Assembly (NCBI GenBank): GCA_030267965.1
Contig: BRYA01000171.1
Span: forward strand, 9,869-73,868
DNA from: Triparma columacea
Taxonomy: Eukaryota; Sar; Bolidophyceae; Parmales; Triparmaceae
Length of the DNA: 64,000 bases
Reading direction: 5' to 3'
In this document: positions 31,770 to 44,873 of the stretch, piece after piece
Position numbering within the stretch: position 1 is the first letter of the stretch
How the letters are laid out: each line of letters opens with the position of its first letter
Position numbers and translations under genes: made by a program
The notes under the pieces: generated by a model
Told to the model about the DNA's origin: nothing
Databases searched by the model: none
The model's input: only the letters and a program-made list of their open reading frames with translations

Positions 31770-34700
31770 ATGGCCACACCTCACATCATCACCCCTTTTA
31801 ATTCAATCAAAAATAGGAACTGCCGAAGGCTAAATTTTTCTCCATTCTACAGCCCCACTTTCCACGTCAACCACAGTCGTTCCCGTACCATGACAGTACA
31901 CCGTCCTAAGGGTGCCACCATCATGGACGAAGGAGGAGGAGATGATCTTGAAATGGTCAATCTTGAGTCCGGTAAAGTTGCGGAGTCCCCTTCAAAGGAT
32001 GTTCCCGCGTCCCCTGAAGAGAAGCTCGACCCCGTACCCTTCAAGACCCTCTTCCGTTTCGCCAGTACCGGTGATATAACGCTGATGTCCATCGGTATAT
32101 TTGGCACTTTCCTTGCCGGCGCCACCCTCCCCGGGATAAACGTAGTATTCGGGGAGGTTACGGACGCGATCTCCTCCCCCGCTAACATTTCCGAGCTCGT
32201 CGGTGTTGCCTGCCGTAACATGGGCATCCTTGCCGTCTTCGGCTTCGCGTCCTTCTTCGTGGCCTACTACTGCGTCGCCAAGGCCGCCGCCAGGATAGCA
32301 AACGGATGGAGGGTGGTGTACCTTGACGCAGTGCTCAGGCAGGACGCGGCATTCTTCGACAGCCAGGAGCAGGGGTCGATCAGTATGACACTGGCAGACG
32401 GGGCGCTGGACATTCAGAACGGCCTAAGTGATAAGATGGCAGCGGCAATGCAGGGGATCTTCCAGGTGAGACCGAGAGACGTACACATACACACAAGGCC
32501 AGTGATCGAGAGACGCACACAAAGCCAGTGGCAGAGAAACTCACTCTTGCCCCCCCCCTCCCCAGCTCATTGTTGGATTTGCCATCGCTTTCTGGTTTGG
32601 CCCTCTCCTGTCCCTGGTGGTGCTCGCCGCCTCTCCCCTCCTCGTCGTCACCACCTACTTGCTCACCACGTACGGCTCAGAGGATGGGATATTTGGCAAG
32701 GAAGCCTACGAGAGCGCCGCCAATATCGCCTCTGAGACCATGTCAAACATCCGCACGGTAATGTCCCTCAACGCCGAGACGACGCTCTCTAAGAAGTACG
32801 ACAGCAAGCTGAAGGACTCCGAGAAAGCGGCTATCAAGCAGGGCACCGGCGTGGCATTTATCACGGGCCTGCTCTTCCTGGTAATGTTCGCCATGTACGG
32901 CTTCGGCTTCTGGTACGGCTCCAAGCTCATCGCAGACAGCACCGACCAGGCTCTCCTGGACCACCCTATCCCGGATGGCTTCCTCTCCAACAGCAACGAG
33001 TCCGTCTGGGCCGACCACTACGCCATCGTCTCCATGGCCTGCGCCGGCTACAATGGCACCGCCCTCGAGGTCTGCGCTTGCGGGATAAACTTCCCCTCCA
33101 TGGACATGACGAACCCGAAGTGCGGCTGTGGGTACTCCTTCACGGACGGAGGCCTTAACATTAACGCCGAGTGCTTCACCGGAGGCAAGACGATGCTGGT
33201 TTTCTTCAGCATCCTCGTCGGAGCCTTCGGGCTCGGGACCGCAGGACCTTTCGGGAAGGCCATCGGGGTGGCGAGGTTGGCGGCGGCCAAGATGCTCAAG
33301 GTCATAGATCGTGTCCCAGAGATCAACATCGCAGCCACAAATAAGCGCAAGCTCAGTAAAGTAAATGGCGACATCAACCTCATGGACGTGCATTTCCAGT
33401 ACAACACGGGCAAGGGGGAGCCACAGAAGGTATTCGGCGGCGTCAACCTTAACATCAAGGCCGGAACCACGGTCGCCCTCGTTGGCGAGAGCGGCTGCGG
33501 AAAGTCAACTGTCGCCAGGCTTGTGCAGAGATTCTATGACCCTACTGGCGGCACCATCACACTCGACGGGGTCGACATGAAGGATCTGGATCTTACCAAT
33601 CTCCGTTCCAACATCGGAGTTGTCTCTCAGGAGGCACTCCTTTTCGACACCACCATCATCGAGAACATTAGATTCGGAAAGCCCGGGTCGTCTGACGAGG
33701 AGTGTATCCAGGCAGCCAAGAACGCTAATGCTCACGATTTCATCAGCAAGTTCCCAGATGGCTACCAAACCAAGGTGGGAGCCAGGGGCGGAAAGCTTTC
33801 AGGAGGCGAGAAGCAGCGTGTCGCCATCGCCCGCGCCCTGCTGCGCAATCCTCCCATCCTCATCCTCGACGAGGCCACCTCCGCCTTGGATAACATCTCG
33901 GAGCAAGTCGTCCAGAAAGCTCTTGACAAGCTGATCGAGGGCAAGGAGAACAAGAGGACAACGATCGTCATCGCCCACAGGCTCACTACTGTCCGCAACG
34001 CGGACGTCATTGTTGTCCTGGGCAACCCTGAGGGGACTTCTGTCGCCAACGGCAGCGTCATCCTTGAGGCCGGATCTCACGACGAGCTCATGAAGAAGGA
34101 CAAGGGATTCTACAAGGCTCTCGTTGGAACCGATACAAAGAAGTCAGCCGAAGACGACACCAGGAGCTCTATTCAGAGGAAATCCTCGATTAGCGGATCG
34201 GAGAGGGGGGACGCAGCCGATGGCAAGGACGAAAAGTTTCAGAAAGACGAGGAGAATGACGACGAGGAGAAAGGTGGATGGTGCGGAGGCAGCAAGAAGA
34301 AGAAGGAGAGCGCGAAGAAGTACGACGTACCCAAAAATCGCATCTGGGAATACAGCAAGCCGGAGTGGAGTCTGATGGCAGTTGGAGCAGTCGCATCTCT
34401 CCTAAAGGGCACGGTCATGCCCTCCATTGCCATATTCTTTTCCGAGATGATATCAACCTGGTACGATTCCGACACCACCAAGCTTATGAAGGATGCCACC
34501 AAGTGGAGTTTTGGGCTTTATGCCGGGGGCTTCCTTTCGCTCATCACCGAGACGGCTCAGAAAGGGATCTTTGAGACTGTTGGAGAGAGGCTTACCACGA
34601 GGCTCAGGGGCGACCTGTTCAGGAGCATCCTGAGGCAGGACATCACCTGGTTCGAGGACGAGAAGAACAATGTGGGCAGCCTGGCAAGCAGGCTCTCAAC

Positions 34701-36222
34701 GGAAGTCAAACTTGTCAGGCAGGTCACAGGACAGTCCATGGCTGCCACCATTGAGACCGCCAGTTGCATGACCACCGGGTTGATCATCTCCTTTATGGCG
34801 TCCTGGGAGATGTGCCTCGTCATGTTTGCTATGGTGCCCTTGCTTGGACTTGCCGAGGTGGGGCAATGGATGGCCATCAAGAGCTCCGAAGGTGCCATCA
34901 GGGGAGAGATGGACAAGTCGACTTCCAAGCTTAACGAGACCGTCAATGGGATCAGGGAGGTGCAGGCTTTCGCCTTGGAGGGCAAGGTGAGGGAAGAGAT
35001 CGCGGAGAGGATCAAGGACACCATCACCAAGGCTAGCGACAAGGAGGCCCTCGCGAAGGGCGTTATGATGGGCATGATCCAGCTCATTCAGTTCGGCGTC
35101 TACGCATTGGCTTTTTACATCGGAGGCGGATTTGTTAGCGACGGAAGGATCGGATTTGACGACTTCTTCATGGCCCTCTTCGGCATGGCCTTTGCAGCTA
35201 GTGGTCTTGGCCAGGCCGCCATGTTCGCCGGAGACGCCGCCAAGGCATCTGCCGCCGTCGAGAGTATCTTCACGACTCTTGACAACAGGCCTCCCATCGA
35301 CAGCGAACCCTGGACAAACAACGGTCAAGCCAACATCGCAATCGGACAGATTGCACCAGAAGAGAGGCAAATCCCTAAGCTGGCCGACGACTTTGAGGGC
35401 ACCGTTGACTTGAAGAACGTCATGTTCGCCTACCCTACGAGGCAGACGCAAAAGATCTTCAATAAGCTTTGTTTGAATATTCCGGCAGGGAAGAGCATCG
35501 CCCTCGTGGGCAGCAGCGGTAGCGGGAAGAGTACCGTCATCCAGCTTCTCGAGAGGTTTTATGACCCGATCAGTTACATAGAAAAGGACAACGAGAAGGG
35601 AGGATTCACCGTGGAGGTCGTCCCTGACGGCGCTGACAACGCCAACGGTGCCGTCAGCGTCTCCAACAAGCCCATGAAGGAGCACGACATCAGATACATC
35701 AGGAAAAATGTCGGCCTGGTTGGCCAGCAGCCCATCCTTTTCAACACAACCGTCTTCGAGAATATCGCCATCGGACTCGAGGGGGCCACTCAGGCGCAGG
35801 TCGAGGAAGCAGCCAAGACCTCCAACGCCCACAACTTCATCACGGAGCAGCTTAGTAACGGGTACCAGACGATGATTGGCATTGGCGGTGGGAAATTGAG
35901 CGGAGGACAGAGGCAGAGAATTGCCATCGCTAGGGCCCTCATCTCCAAACCTGAAATCCTCCTTCTCGACGAGGCCACCGCCGCTCTTGACAACGAAAGC
36001 GAAAGAATTGTCCAGCAAAGCATCGACGAGCTCCTAAAGGAGAAGGGAATGAGGACAACCATCGTCATCGCACACAGGCTCTCGACCATCAAGGACTGCG
36101 ACATCATCTGCGTCGTCAATAACGACGGGGATGGCAGCATTATAGCAGAGCAGGGCACCCACGACGAGCTCATGCAGCTCGGAGGCAAGTATAAAAAGTT
36201 GGTTGAAGCGTATAACGACTAG
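31770..36222 (+). CDS. Full-length ABCB-type ABC transporter (1450 aa)
   Basis: Exons 31770-32465 and 32566-36222 join in phase 0. The order is TMD1-NBD1-TMD2-NBD2, as in P-glycoprotein. NBD1 has Walker A GESGCGKST, signature LSGGEKQRV and Walker B ILILDEATSALD. NBD2 has GSSGSGKST, LSGGQRQRI and ILLLDEATAALD, so both ATP sites look complete. The first extracellular part of TMD1 carries an unusual Cys-rich insert (about residues 330-400, with CACGINF and PKCGCGYS). The linker between halves is charged, with basic and acidic clusters and many Ser. NBD2 has an insert of about 25 residues after its A-loop/Walker A region. The chosen ATG gives a basic N-terminal extension of ~40 residues; ATGs at 31890 and 31923 are possible starts. 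The likely role is export of hydrophobic compounds at the plasma or an organelle membrane; substrate unknown. Confidence 0.85.
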
Positions 36223-36405
36223 GGTCAAAATTGTAGATAAAGAGGAAGACGCCCCAAGTCGAGGTGAAGGGGGGTGGGGTGTGGGTTCAGAAAAGAGGAA
36301 GTTATTTTGATTGGAAAGTAAGGCGTGCGCTCATCTTGACAGGCCCTTCAACAAAATTTCCAAAGGAGTAAAAATCTGAGTCTTAAACCTTAAACCTAAA
36401 AAATC

Positions 36406-39400
36406 ATGGCTACTTCGTCCTATGCCTCATATTATACTCTTTATACCAGCATTGAACCTCCACCTCCACCTCCACTCCCCTCACAGTTGTCTTTTGTCCC
36501 AGTGACGTATCAGAGACCCCACATTACTGGCTATCAGAATCTTGCTCAACGTGAGGGGTCACTTATCGGGCCTGGAAGGAGCTTTTATCCGCATATTGTC
36601 ACAGTCCACATCAATGATGGAGGTAGGTCACCTCAAAATCGAAGAAGCGGCTCCAAATGAGCTCCAAAAGTGTCGAATTTTCATCTCACTTTCTTTTCGC
36701 CTTCCCTCCGACGTCTTTCTCCCATCCCACTTCCCCAGGCCCGCCTCCTTATGTTCTCACTGTGCTTCCTTCTCACGATTCTACGTGTATGCAGCTATTT
36801 GCGGTAGGGCTGAAGGGGCCGGGAGGTGGAGATGTAAGAGTAATATCTCTTGATGGTGTGGAGGTCGTGGGCAAGGTGAGGGTGGGGAAGTTTTGACATT
36901 TTGACCACTACAGGATCGACATCTCATCTCAGCTGTTGTCTCTAGCTGCATCTCATAACCACACAACCCCAACTCTAACCCGCTGTCGATTCGCTAATCA
37001 CCAACAGTACTTCGGAGCAGGGTGTCGAGTGTTGGTTGGAGTGGACGAGAGTTGGGGGGGCTACAGGTTCGAGTCGGAGGGCGATGGAGATGACCTCGCA
37101 GACACTCAGCAAGACAAGGAAACGCTGAGCGGTGTCGAATCTTGTAACAGTTCCTTCTTCGATTTCACGGTTGAGGGAGAACTGCGGGAGTTCGACAATC
37201 CCAATCCAAACAGGTGAGAGAGGGCAAGAGTGAACAGCAAAACTTTTCTAAATCTAACTCAAATCTACTGTCGCCGCAGCATGCCACTTGACATTCCACC
37301 CCCCCAGAACTGGCGAGAGCGAAACAAGGAGACCCCCACGAAGGCTCTTGATGAGGAAAATGTCGTGAGCAGGGCGAATCGCATCATGGTCACGTACAAC
37401 CTGACCCTAGAGAGATGGACCGAGACAGTTGCTACTTGGACCGGGAGGAGCAAGGTGAGATGAATACGCCAGCTGGCGAGGGGGAACTAAAAGCGGAGGA
37501 ACGTGTTAACAGTGGTACGCGCGGCACCGCTCATCTCATCAATTAACGCAATCCTTTGCTTCGCTCATTGTAGGACGACAATATGGATTTCATGATTGGG
37601 GAGGGCGACGATGACGATATGAGAGCAATCTGGGCTGGCGTCGTTCGCGTAGAGGAGTGGGAAAGGAGCAACAGGGAGCCGGGTGCTCCGTCTCCGAAAG
37701 CGCCGCAGAGATCCCGACTTTTCGGATCGACAATAAAAGCAAGAGGTGAGAGGGGGCAAAGAAAAAAGCAGCATGATGATAATTCACGAACTAACAGGCG
37801 CCGCAACGACGGCCCTCCACTTATAGCAGGAGAAAAGGGGCATCAACCGGAGTTCGCCTCCCCGAGGAGGTCAGCTCCTTCTCAAACCGCAGGAAGTCCA
37901 TCTCCAAATGGTACCAGCCTTAGGCCGTCTGCAAACCCCCTCAAGGTCAACCAGTCAGTCTCTCACCGCGAGTATGGCTTTGGAGTCGTTGTCGGCTTCA
38001 ACCATGGTTGGACGCATGTTAGATTTTCGGCCTCCGGCGAAACCGTCTCTGTCAGATGGAAAGACGTCATCGCGATGGGCGACACGCGAATGACAGGAAC
38101 AGCAGGGGCAATGGGAGCAACAGGAACCACGGGTCAAAAAACAAAGCCAAAGACTAGGCTCCCGTACACAAGTGCCGAGAAGAACTGCATCAAATATGCC
38201 GCCTCAACCTTTGACACCAAGTATCCTCATATGACAGCCGCGAAGCGATGGGAAAACGTTCGCGCAACGTACCACGACATATTTCAGAACAGGCGATCTG
38301 CCATCGCCCTCCAGATGCAGTACAAGAAAATGCTGACGAAGGTTGGCGGACAGGCGAGGAAACTTCTTTGCGTTCATCCCTCTAAGTTCGAGCAGCATTC
38401 CGAATCCCGCAAGACTCCTGCTCCTTGTGCAACGCCCCCACCTACTAACCCTAACCCTAATGGGGGTGAGACGGATTCCGTAGACTCAGACGACTTTGAT
38501 CTCTTCACGAGCTCGCCTTTTGAAATCGACGACATCAAGAACCAAGAGGGTGCAACTGAGATCACCGGTTCATCAGTGGGATTAGACGACTCATGGACCG
38601 TCATCAAGATTGACCGAAGGAAGAAGCACTCTGTCTTTCAGTCTTTCGGGGGGAACAGCGCCCGCTACTTCATCGTGGCTCCTACGACAGAACAGTTCAC
38701 CAACATCAGCAATGCAGTGCTCTTCTTCTCCAGGAAGAAGGACTCGAAGGCGAAGAAGCAACGACCTGATACCTTCTTGTCAAAGATCGTCTCGCCGACA
38801 CTTGGTTCGAACGGGAACAAGAACAGAGCTGGAGCGGGAAAACTAAATAAGAGCAACAAGGTGTCAACAGCGAAGTCCGACAAGGTGCCCACTGCACAGT
38901 CTGATGACGTGCCCGCTGTGCAGTCCGACAAGGTGCCCTCTGCACACTCTGATGACGTGCCCGCTGCGCAGTCCGGCAAGACACCACAGTCGAAGTTCGA
39001 CAGCATACCAACTGCGAAGTTTGCACAGGGGGAGAGAGTCAAGGTCACTTTCCACGGCTCGTCATATTCCGCGCATGTGGTATCCGCCTTTCTCCACGAG
39101 GACCGCTCCAAGAACCTCCAGTGTTGGGTGTACACCATCAAGTACGAAAACGGACAACAGAGGACACAGGACAACATCCCCGAATCTATTCTGACAAAGA
39201 AGACGGATAGGTATGTTAGGGCAAGCCAGTCTCAGCTACCGAGCCAAAATAGTAGCAACAACAGCGAGCTCCCCACGTCTGCACTCTGTGTCTGTGGCAA
39301 GGAGCACTTCGGAGAGGGCCACAACTCGGAGGAAAGATGGAATCGCGGACAGGTTTTCTGGCTGCTCTGCGATGGATGCGAGTGTTGGTACCACGTGGGG

Positions 39401-42400
39401 GAGGAGTGCGTCGGGTTCAACGAGAAGCAAGCCACGGAGAGGAAGGACAAGTGGAACTGCCATATCTGCGAGAGGAAGTTGCGAGGGGAGAATAGAATCG
39501 AAAACCTTTATCCTGACGATAGCAATGACGACGGCAATGATGATGGTGATGGCGACAATAAAGGCAATTCCGTCGCAACTTCAGTCACAGCACCGTGGGG
39601 TTACGACTCTGATGGCGATCCAATGACCGAGTACCAGAGGATGCGCCACGACAAGATTCAGAGAAACAAAGCTCACTTGGAGGGGCTAGGTTTGAATAAG
39701 GTGAAGGACGCACTCAAAGCTATGAGCTCGCCATCCCCTCGGGTCCCGTACACAAGTGCCGAGAAGAACTGCATCAAATACGCCGCCTCAACCTTTGACA
39801 CCAGGTATCCTCATATGACAACCTCGAAGCGATGGGAAAACGTTCTCGCAACGTACCCCGACATATTTCAGAACAGCCGATCTGCCATCTCCCTCCAGAA
39901 CCAGTACAAGAAAATGCTGACGAAGGTTGGCGGACAGGCGAGGAAACTTCTTTGCGTTCATCCCTCTAAGTTCGAGCAGCATACAAGCGAAGCGCCCAAG
40001 CAGACGGAGCAACCTCGTCAGAGATCAATGTCACTTACGAGCACGAGCACAAACACGCCAAGAAGTGGGGGGTCTAGGGGGAAGTCTCCTCACTTTAGGG
40101 CTTACACAAGTGCCGAGAGGAATGCCATCAAGTACTTCGCTCCAACCTTTGACAACCCTAACCCCCCTACAAGCAGAGATAACGTGGCGAATTGGGAAAA
40201 CGTTATCTCGATGTACCCAGATGTATTCCACAAAGCACGAACGGGCAGTTCCATTTCACAACAAGTCAGCAACCCCAAAACGCAGGAGGCTCCTGGTGTT
40301 CATCCTTCCAAATTCGAGCAACACGGAAACGAAGCGCCGAAGCAGACGGAGCAACCTCGCCCAAGTCCGACATCACCACCGCAAATCATCAAGAGGTCAA
40401 GTGAGAATCCGTTCGACCCCAGGCTTAGCGACATGACGACGCTTTCGGAGGGCGTCCCAGCCCAGCATGAGAAGCGACACAAAGAAGCCCCGCCTCCCCT
40501 CTCATTGCCCCAGACTCCTCTTTCGGCGTCGCAGCCTGCGACCCAAACACCATCAAAGCCTCCCCGTGTGGTCGGTTTCCCCCCGCCGAGATCGACGCAG
40601 ACAAAAGTCACCCCGGCTCCCGCCCCCGCTCCCACTCCATCCCCCCTAAATCCCCAGCCAACTCGTGAGACATCAACTCCCAAGACGACGGCCACCGCAG
40701 CTACCACCACTGGCACCTCCAAACCGAAAACCCCAACCCAAGAAGCTAACTACCGTATGACCCACTCCACGGACCCCGTGAAGCCCAACGACCATTACCT
40801 CGAAGTCTGGGATAAGTGCCGTGCGACCGGCTGGTTTTGGAAGAACCCCAAGGCCACCAAGGGCGGTCTGGAGTCTCAAAACTACAACTACTTCCTCCCA
40901 AATTCCCGCAACTACAAGCAAGGTGCAGAGATTGGGGTAGACTATGTGGAGGGGGACGAGGGAGTCAAGAAATTCGCGAAGACGCACTGGGGGTGGATCG
41001 AGGGTTTGGCGGAGAAGGAGATCGAAGAGTACGACAATCAGACGAAGAGCGAGAGGGTGAGGGAGGGGGACTTCACCTCGCCAAAATTGCTTGTGACGCC
41101 TCGAAAACCGCCAACGGACCGCAGCGAGAGGGTGAGGGAGGGGGACTTCACCTCGCCAAAATTGCTTGTGACGCCTCGAAAACCGCCAACGGACCGCACA
41201 GATGTCGACACAGAGGAACAAGGTCTCCCTCCACCCAGGTCCAAGTTTCACCAGTGGCAATACAAACACACTGCCGAGAAAGTTTCGCCATCCGATCACG
41301 GCTTCCCTCCCTCTGTCACCATATACGTCGCTAAAGCCAGTGGAAATCGCTACTTCATCATACTAGAAGATGGCGCGGAGTATCAAAGTGTGAAGCAAGC
41401 ACGCAACCACCTGAACTTGTTGTCCCCAGGACGGACGGAAATAGATATGGATCCTGGCACAGACGATCTTCCCAAATTTTCTGAGCGGTACAAAATGTGG
41501 GCACGCAAAAAGACAGACATCGAAAGACTAGAGCCAACGAAATTCGGATTCCCGCCGAAGACAATCGTTATGAAGGATACTTCTGGAAGAAACGCCGCAC
41601 ACTTCGTCATCGGAGTAGATGGAGTAGAATTTACCAATCTGAAGGAGGCTCATGCGCATTTCTCACTGAAAGAGGTGCCAGAGGTTGTGTCGACAGTAGG
41701 GCAAACGGTCCTACATCCCGACCATGGACAAGGAGTTGTGACTGGTTTCAACAAAGGTTGGACGAGTGTTAGGTTTTCGTCGGGCTCGGAGTCGAGTCAA
41801 CAAAGCACTCCCTGTCGGAAGAAAGACCTAAGCCTAAGTTTGACACCCCCTTCCTCTTCCATCCATCCGACGCCCTTTCCTCCATCCAAATTCGACAAGT
41901 GGGTTTGGAAGGACATCGCAAAGAAAGTACCCCCATCTTCGTACGGCTTCCCTCGCTCTGTCACCTGTTACGTCGCCTGCAAAGAGGGGGGTAAGAAGCA
42001 CTTCTTCATCAGAACAGCAGATGGGGCGGAATTTTATACTCTCAAAAATGCCCGCGCCCACATATCGGTCGACAACATCACATGCGGAGTTTGTAAAGCA
42101 GGCGACAGGGAAGATGCTTTGATGCTTTGTTCGAACGAACGCTGCGACGCCGCCGTGCACTACGACTGCGTTGGACTACGACAGATAATTAGCGGCGATT
42201 GGTTCTGTAATGACTGCGCTACCACCACAACCACTACCGCAGCGGAACTTTCTTCAGAATCCTCAAAGCCCATTAAGGAAGCGCCCGCGCAGACAAAACA
42301 CCTTCAACAGAGCCCCAAACTACCCACTAGCAAGAGCTCGAGCACGAGCAGGGCTCCCGACCCTGATTTCGACCTTCAAAAGCTGTTGCAGAGGCCTTCT

Positions 42401-43849
42401 ATCCGTAGCGTTCCTGGTAGCGAGCTTGGCTGCGACGACACATGGACCTGTGTCGTCGACAAAGTGAAATTCGCATACTACCTTCAGTCACCATCCGGGA
42501 GGAGGTTCACGAGCAAGAGGAAGGCTGTGGAGCACTTCGAAGAGGAGAACTCGCGTGCTCCGAAGAAGGCCAGACAAACCACAAGGAAGACCGGAGGCGA
42601 CATTGACAGTAGCGCCGATGGTGTGGGAGAGAAAGGAGCGACCAAAGAAAGGGGTGAAGCTGCGGAAGTAACGACATCGACGAGTAGCGGGCGCAAAAGC
42701 AACAACAACACCGACAAGAAGACAATTTCGAAGGAGAGTGTGTCAATTGGGGAAGAGAGCGGGGGCAGCAACGAGGAGGGCAACGACAAGAAAAACGGCA
42801 AGAAGGACAGTGACAACGACACGGTGTCAGAGGTAGGGCAAACGGTCCTCCATCCCGACCATGGACAAGGAGTTGTGACTGGTTTCAACATAGGTTGGAC
42901 GAGTGTTAGGTTTTCGTCGGGCTCGCAGTCGAGTCAACAAAGCACTCCCTGTCGGAAGAAAGACCTAACCCTAAGTTTGACACCCCCTTCCTCTTCCATC
43001 CATCCGGTTGACGATGACGACGATGCAACCCCGAAAGACTCTTTCGACATTCAAAAGGTATTGCAGAGGCCTTCTATCCGTAGCGTTCCTGGTAGCGAAC
43101 TCGGCTACGACGACACATGGACCTGTGCCGTTGACAAAGTGAGATACACATACTACCTTCAGTCACCATCCGGCAGGAGGTTCACGAGCAAGAGGAAGGC
43201 TGTGGAGCACTTCGAAAAGGAGAACTCGCGTGCTCCGAAGAAGGCCAGACAAACCACAAGGAAGGCCGGAGGCGACATTGACAGTAGCGCCGATGGTGCG
43301 GGAGAGAAAGGAGCGACCAAGGAAAGGGGTGAAGTTGCGGAAGTAACGACATCGACGAGTAGCGGGCGCAAGAGCAACGACAATGATGACGATGACGACA
43401 ATGCAACCCCGACAGACAAAGGATGGGGAAAATCAACCCAACACCTCGAGGTTGGGGCCCTTGTGGAGCACCCGAAGCATGGGCAAGGTTCAATCGAGGA
43501 GATTGGACCGCTCGTAAAGGTGAAGATCCTGAAGAGGAAGCGCGGGAAGCCCTACAAGTTCACGTGTGAGTCAGGGGAGTTGAGGTTGCTGCTGCCGGGG
43601 GAGCTCGTGGAGGGGCCCGGGGGGGAAGAAAAAGTGGACTTTTGGGAGATCGGTGATTTTGTGACGGCGAGGAAAGTTGGGCAGGGAACAATCATGAACC
43701 TGAAGGAGGACGGGATGGTCGATCTTATGTTGGCGAACGGGGAAGTTGAGACGGTAGCCCTCAAGGACCTCAAGAGCGTCAACATGCAGAGAACGTTCGT
43801 CGGAGACTTGGAGAGCGTAGATAGTAGCAGCGGCAGTCAGCAGTGCTGA
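36406..43849 (+). CDS. Giant repeat-built chromatin protein with PHD and MBD-like modules (2336 aa)
   Basis: Exons 36406-36622, 36739-36875, 37008-37213, 37280-37454 and 37574-43849 join in frame (7011 nt). Two PHD-type zinc fingers read histone tails in known proteins: one at about residues 815-880 (CVCGKEHF..LLCDGCECWYH..C) and one at about 1750-1795 (CGVCKAGDREDALMLCS..CDAAVHYDC). Segments with W-T-C-x-V and YYLQSPSGRRFTSKRKAVEHF (about 1864-1905 and 2090-2128) resemble methyl-CpG-binding (MBD/TAM) domains. Three ~80-residue basic modules start YTSAEKN (about 440-525, 970-1050, 1090-1165). A ~60-residue module with HPDHGQGVVTGF occurs twice near the end, and a divergent relative lies near residue 365. 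Long disordered linkers separate them. I infer a nuclear scaffold or reader protein. Whether the small 5' exons belong to the same transcript rests on frame alone. Confidence 0.7.
37455..37573 (+). repeat. Introner-like intron in the chromatin protein gene
   Basis: This 119-nt intron starts GTGAGATGAATAC, has AATTAACGCAATCC in the branch region and ends TTGCTTCGCTCATTGTAG, matching the family's 3' block. Confidence 0.5.
38864..39000 (+). repeat. In-frame minisatellite of 24-nt units in the chromatin gene
   Basis: About five 24-nt units encode eight-residue repeats such as SDKVPTAQ, SDDVPAVQ, SDKVPSAH and SDDVPAAQ. Copies differ at a few positions and keep the frame. This is a disordered linker grown by tandem duplication. 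Confidence 0.8.
41048..41197 (+). repeat. Two-copy 75-bp tandem duplication in the chromatin gene
   Basis: Units 41048-41122 and 41123-41197 look identical by eye at all 75 positions and encode 25 residues starting SERVREGDFTSPK. The lack of divergence marks a very recent event, or an assembly artefact. Confidence 0.85.
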
Positions 43850-43967
43850 GGATGGGAGGGAATAGGCGGAGGGGGGAAGGGAGAAGTGAAATATGAAATG
43901 ATGATGGTAGAAAGTAAAGCTTTTTTCTATCTATTGCTCCTCTGCTTGTCCTTCTCGTTCCATCTCT

Positions 43968-44678
43968 TCAGTGCCCATCCAGCCATTTGGTGACCTTCTT
44001 GAATATGACGTCGCTCGTCTCCCCGTCGAACCCCTGCAGGATGCCCTTCTCGCTATAGTAGTCGTTGAGGGGCTTGGTCATCTCATCGTACGTCTCGAGC
44101 CTCTTCAGGACGGACTCAGGCTTGTCGTCGTCTCTCTGAATGAGGTCCTCCCCGGTGTCATCGCACTTCCCGTGTACCTTGGGGGGCTGGTAGCTGTAGC
44201 TGTAGACCCTGTTAGTGGAGGGGGAGAGCCACCTGTCGCTAGTCCTCTCCACGATTACAGAGTTGGGGATGTCCAGGGAGATGACGTGCTCCACTGGAAC
44301 GACCGCATCCAGGGCAACGGCCTGGGGCATAGTGCGGGGGAAGCCGTCGAGGAGGAGGTGCTTGGGGGGGCTGGGGAGGGAGGAGATGGAGGTGGAGACA
44401 AGGTCGACCATCAAATCATCGGGGAGGAGACCACCGGACTCCATTATTCCCTTGGCCTTGAGGCCGATCTCACTCCCCTTGTTCACTTCCTCGCGGAGGA
44501 TGTCGCCAGTTGAGATGTGGACAAACCCCTCATGTGATGCCAATATCTTTTTCGAGATTGTTCCCTTTCCTCCCCCGGGCTTTCCCAGAATAAGATACGT
44601 CGCATGGCGGACATTCTTAGCCAACGGAATCTTTGAGCCGAGTGCGCGGATTGAAGAAATCATTCTGTGTGAGAACAC
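43968..44678 (-). CDS. Adenylate kinase, AK3/AK2 type (236 aa)
   Basis: The enzyme transfers phosphate between nucleoside triphosphate and AMP. The P-loop is GKPGGGKGT (about residues 32-40). The NMP-binding region has ISTGDILREE and LLLDGFPRT. The lid (about 160-195) reads RVYSYSYQPPKVHG..DTGEDLIQRDDDKPE, the long-lid form without zinc cysteines, closest to mitochondrial AK3/AK4, where GTP is often the donor. The first ~22 residues are basic and hydrophobic (MFSHRMISSIRALGSK), consistent with a mitochondrial presequence. The gene is a single exon. It is divergent from Sec31, with under 200 bp between the starts, so the two share a promoter region. Confidence 0.85.
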   Translation of the reverse strand: MFSHRMISSIRALGSKIPLAKNVRHATYLILGKPGGGKGTISKKILASHEGFVHISTGDILREEVNKGSEIGLKAKGIMESGGLLPDDLMVDLVSTSISSLPSPPKHLLLDGFPRTMPQAVALDAVVPVEHVISLDIPNSVIVERTSDRWLSPSTNRVYSYSYQPPKVHGKCDDTGEDLIQRDDDKPESVLKRLETYDEMTKPLNDYYSEKGILQGFDGETSDVIFKKVTKWLDGH

Positions 44679-44873
44679 AGAGGATGTTTGAGGGATTGTG
44701 ATGGACGCAGAAGTGAAGTTGGTGTTAGATTGGATTCAAAACGAGGAAAAAGTTGCGTAAGGCAAGATGAAAACACAAAAAGGCACGCAAAGTGTAAAAC
44801 GAAGCCGCTAGACACGCTCAAGAAGAGCCCCACCTTTTTTTTGTTGAGAAGCAGTCAAAAAATCTTTGTGATC

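Noticed and set aside
34696..36018. Long open frame (440 codons) on the minus strand across the ABC transporter
   Set aside because: It is a mirror of the strongly C/G-ending codons of the real gene; it has no recognisable domain. Similar long shadows lie opposite other genes.
37746..37797. Possible intron in exon 5 of the chromatin gene (GTGAGAGG..CTAACAG)
   Set aside because: The segment is 52 nt, so splicing would break the reading frame; the unspliced frame continues for over 6 kb.
38440..38465. Telomere-like CTAACCCTAACCCTAA stretch
   Set aside because: It lies inside the coding exon of the chromatin protein, encodes Pro-Thr-Asn-Pro-Asn-Pro-Asn in frame and is only about 18 bases long, so it is not an interstitial telomere.
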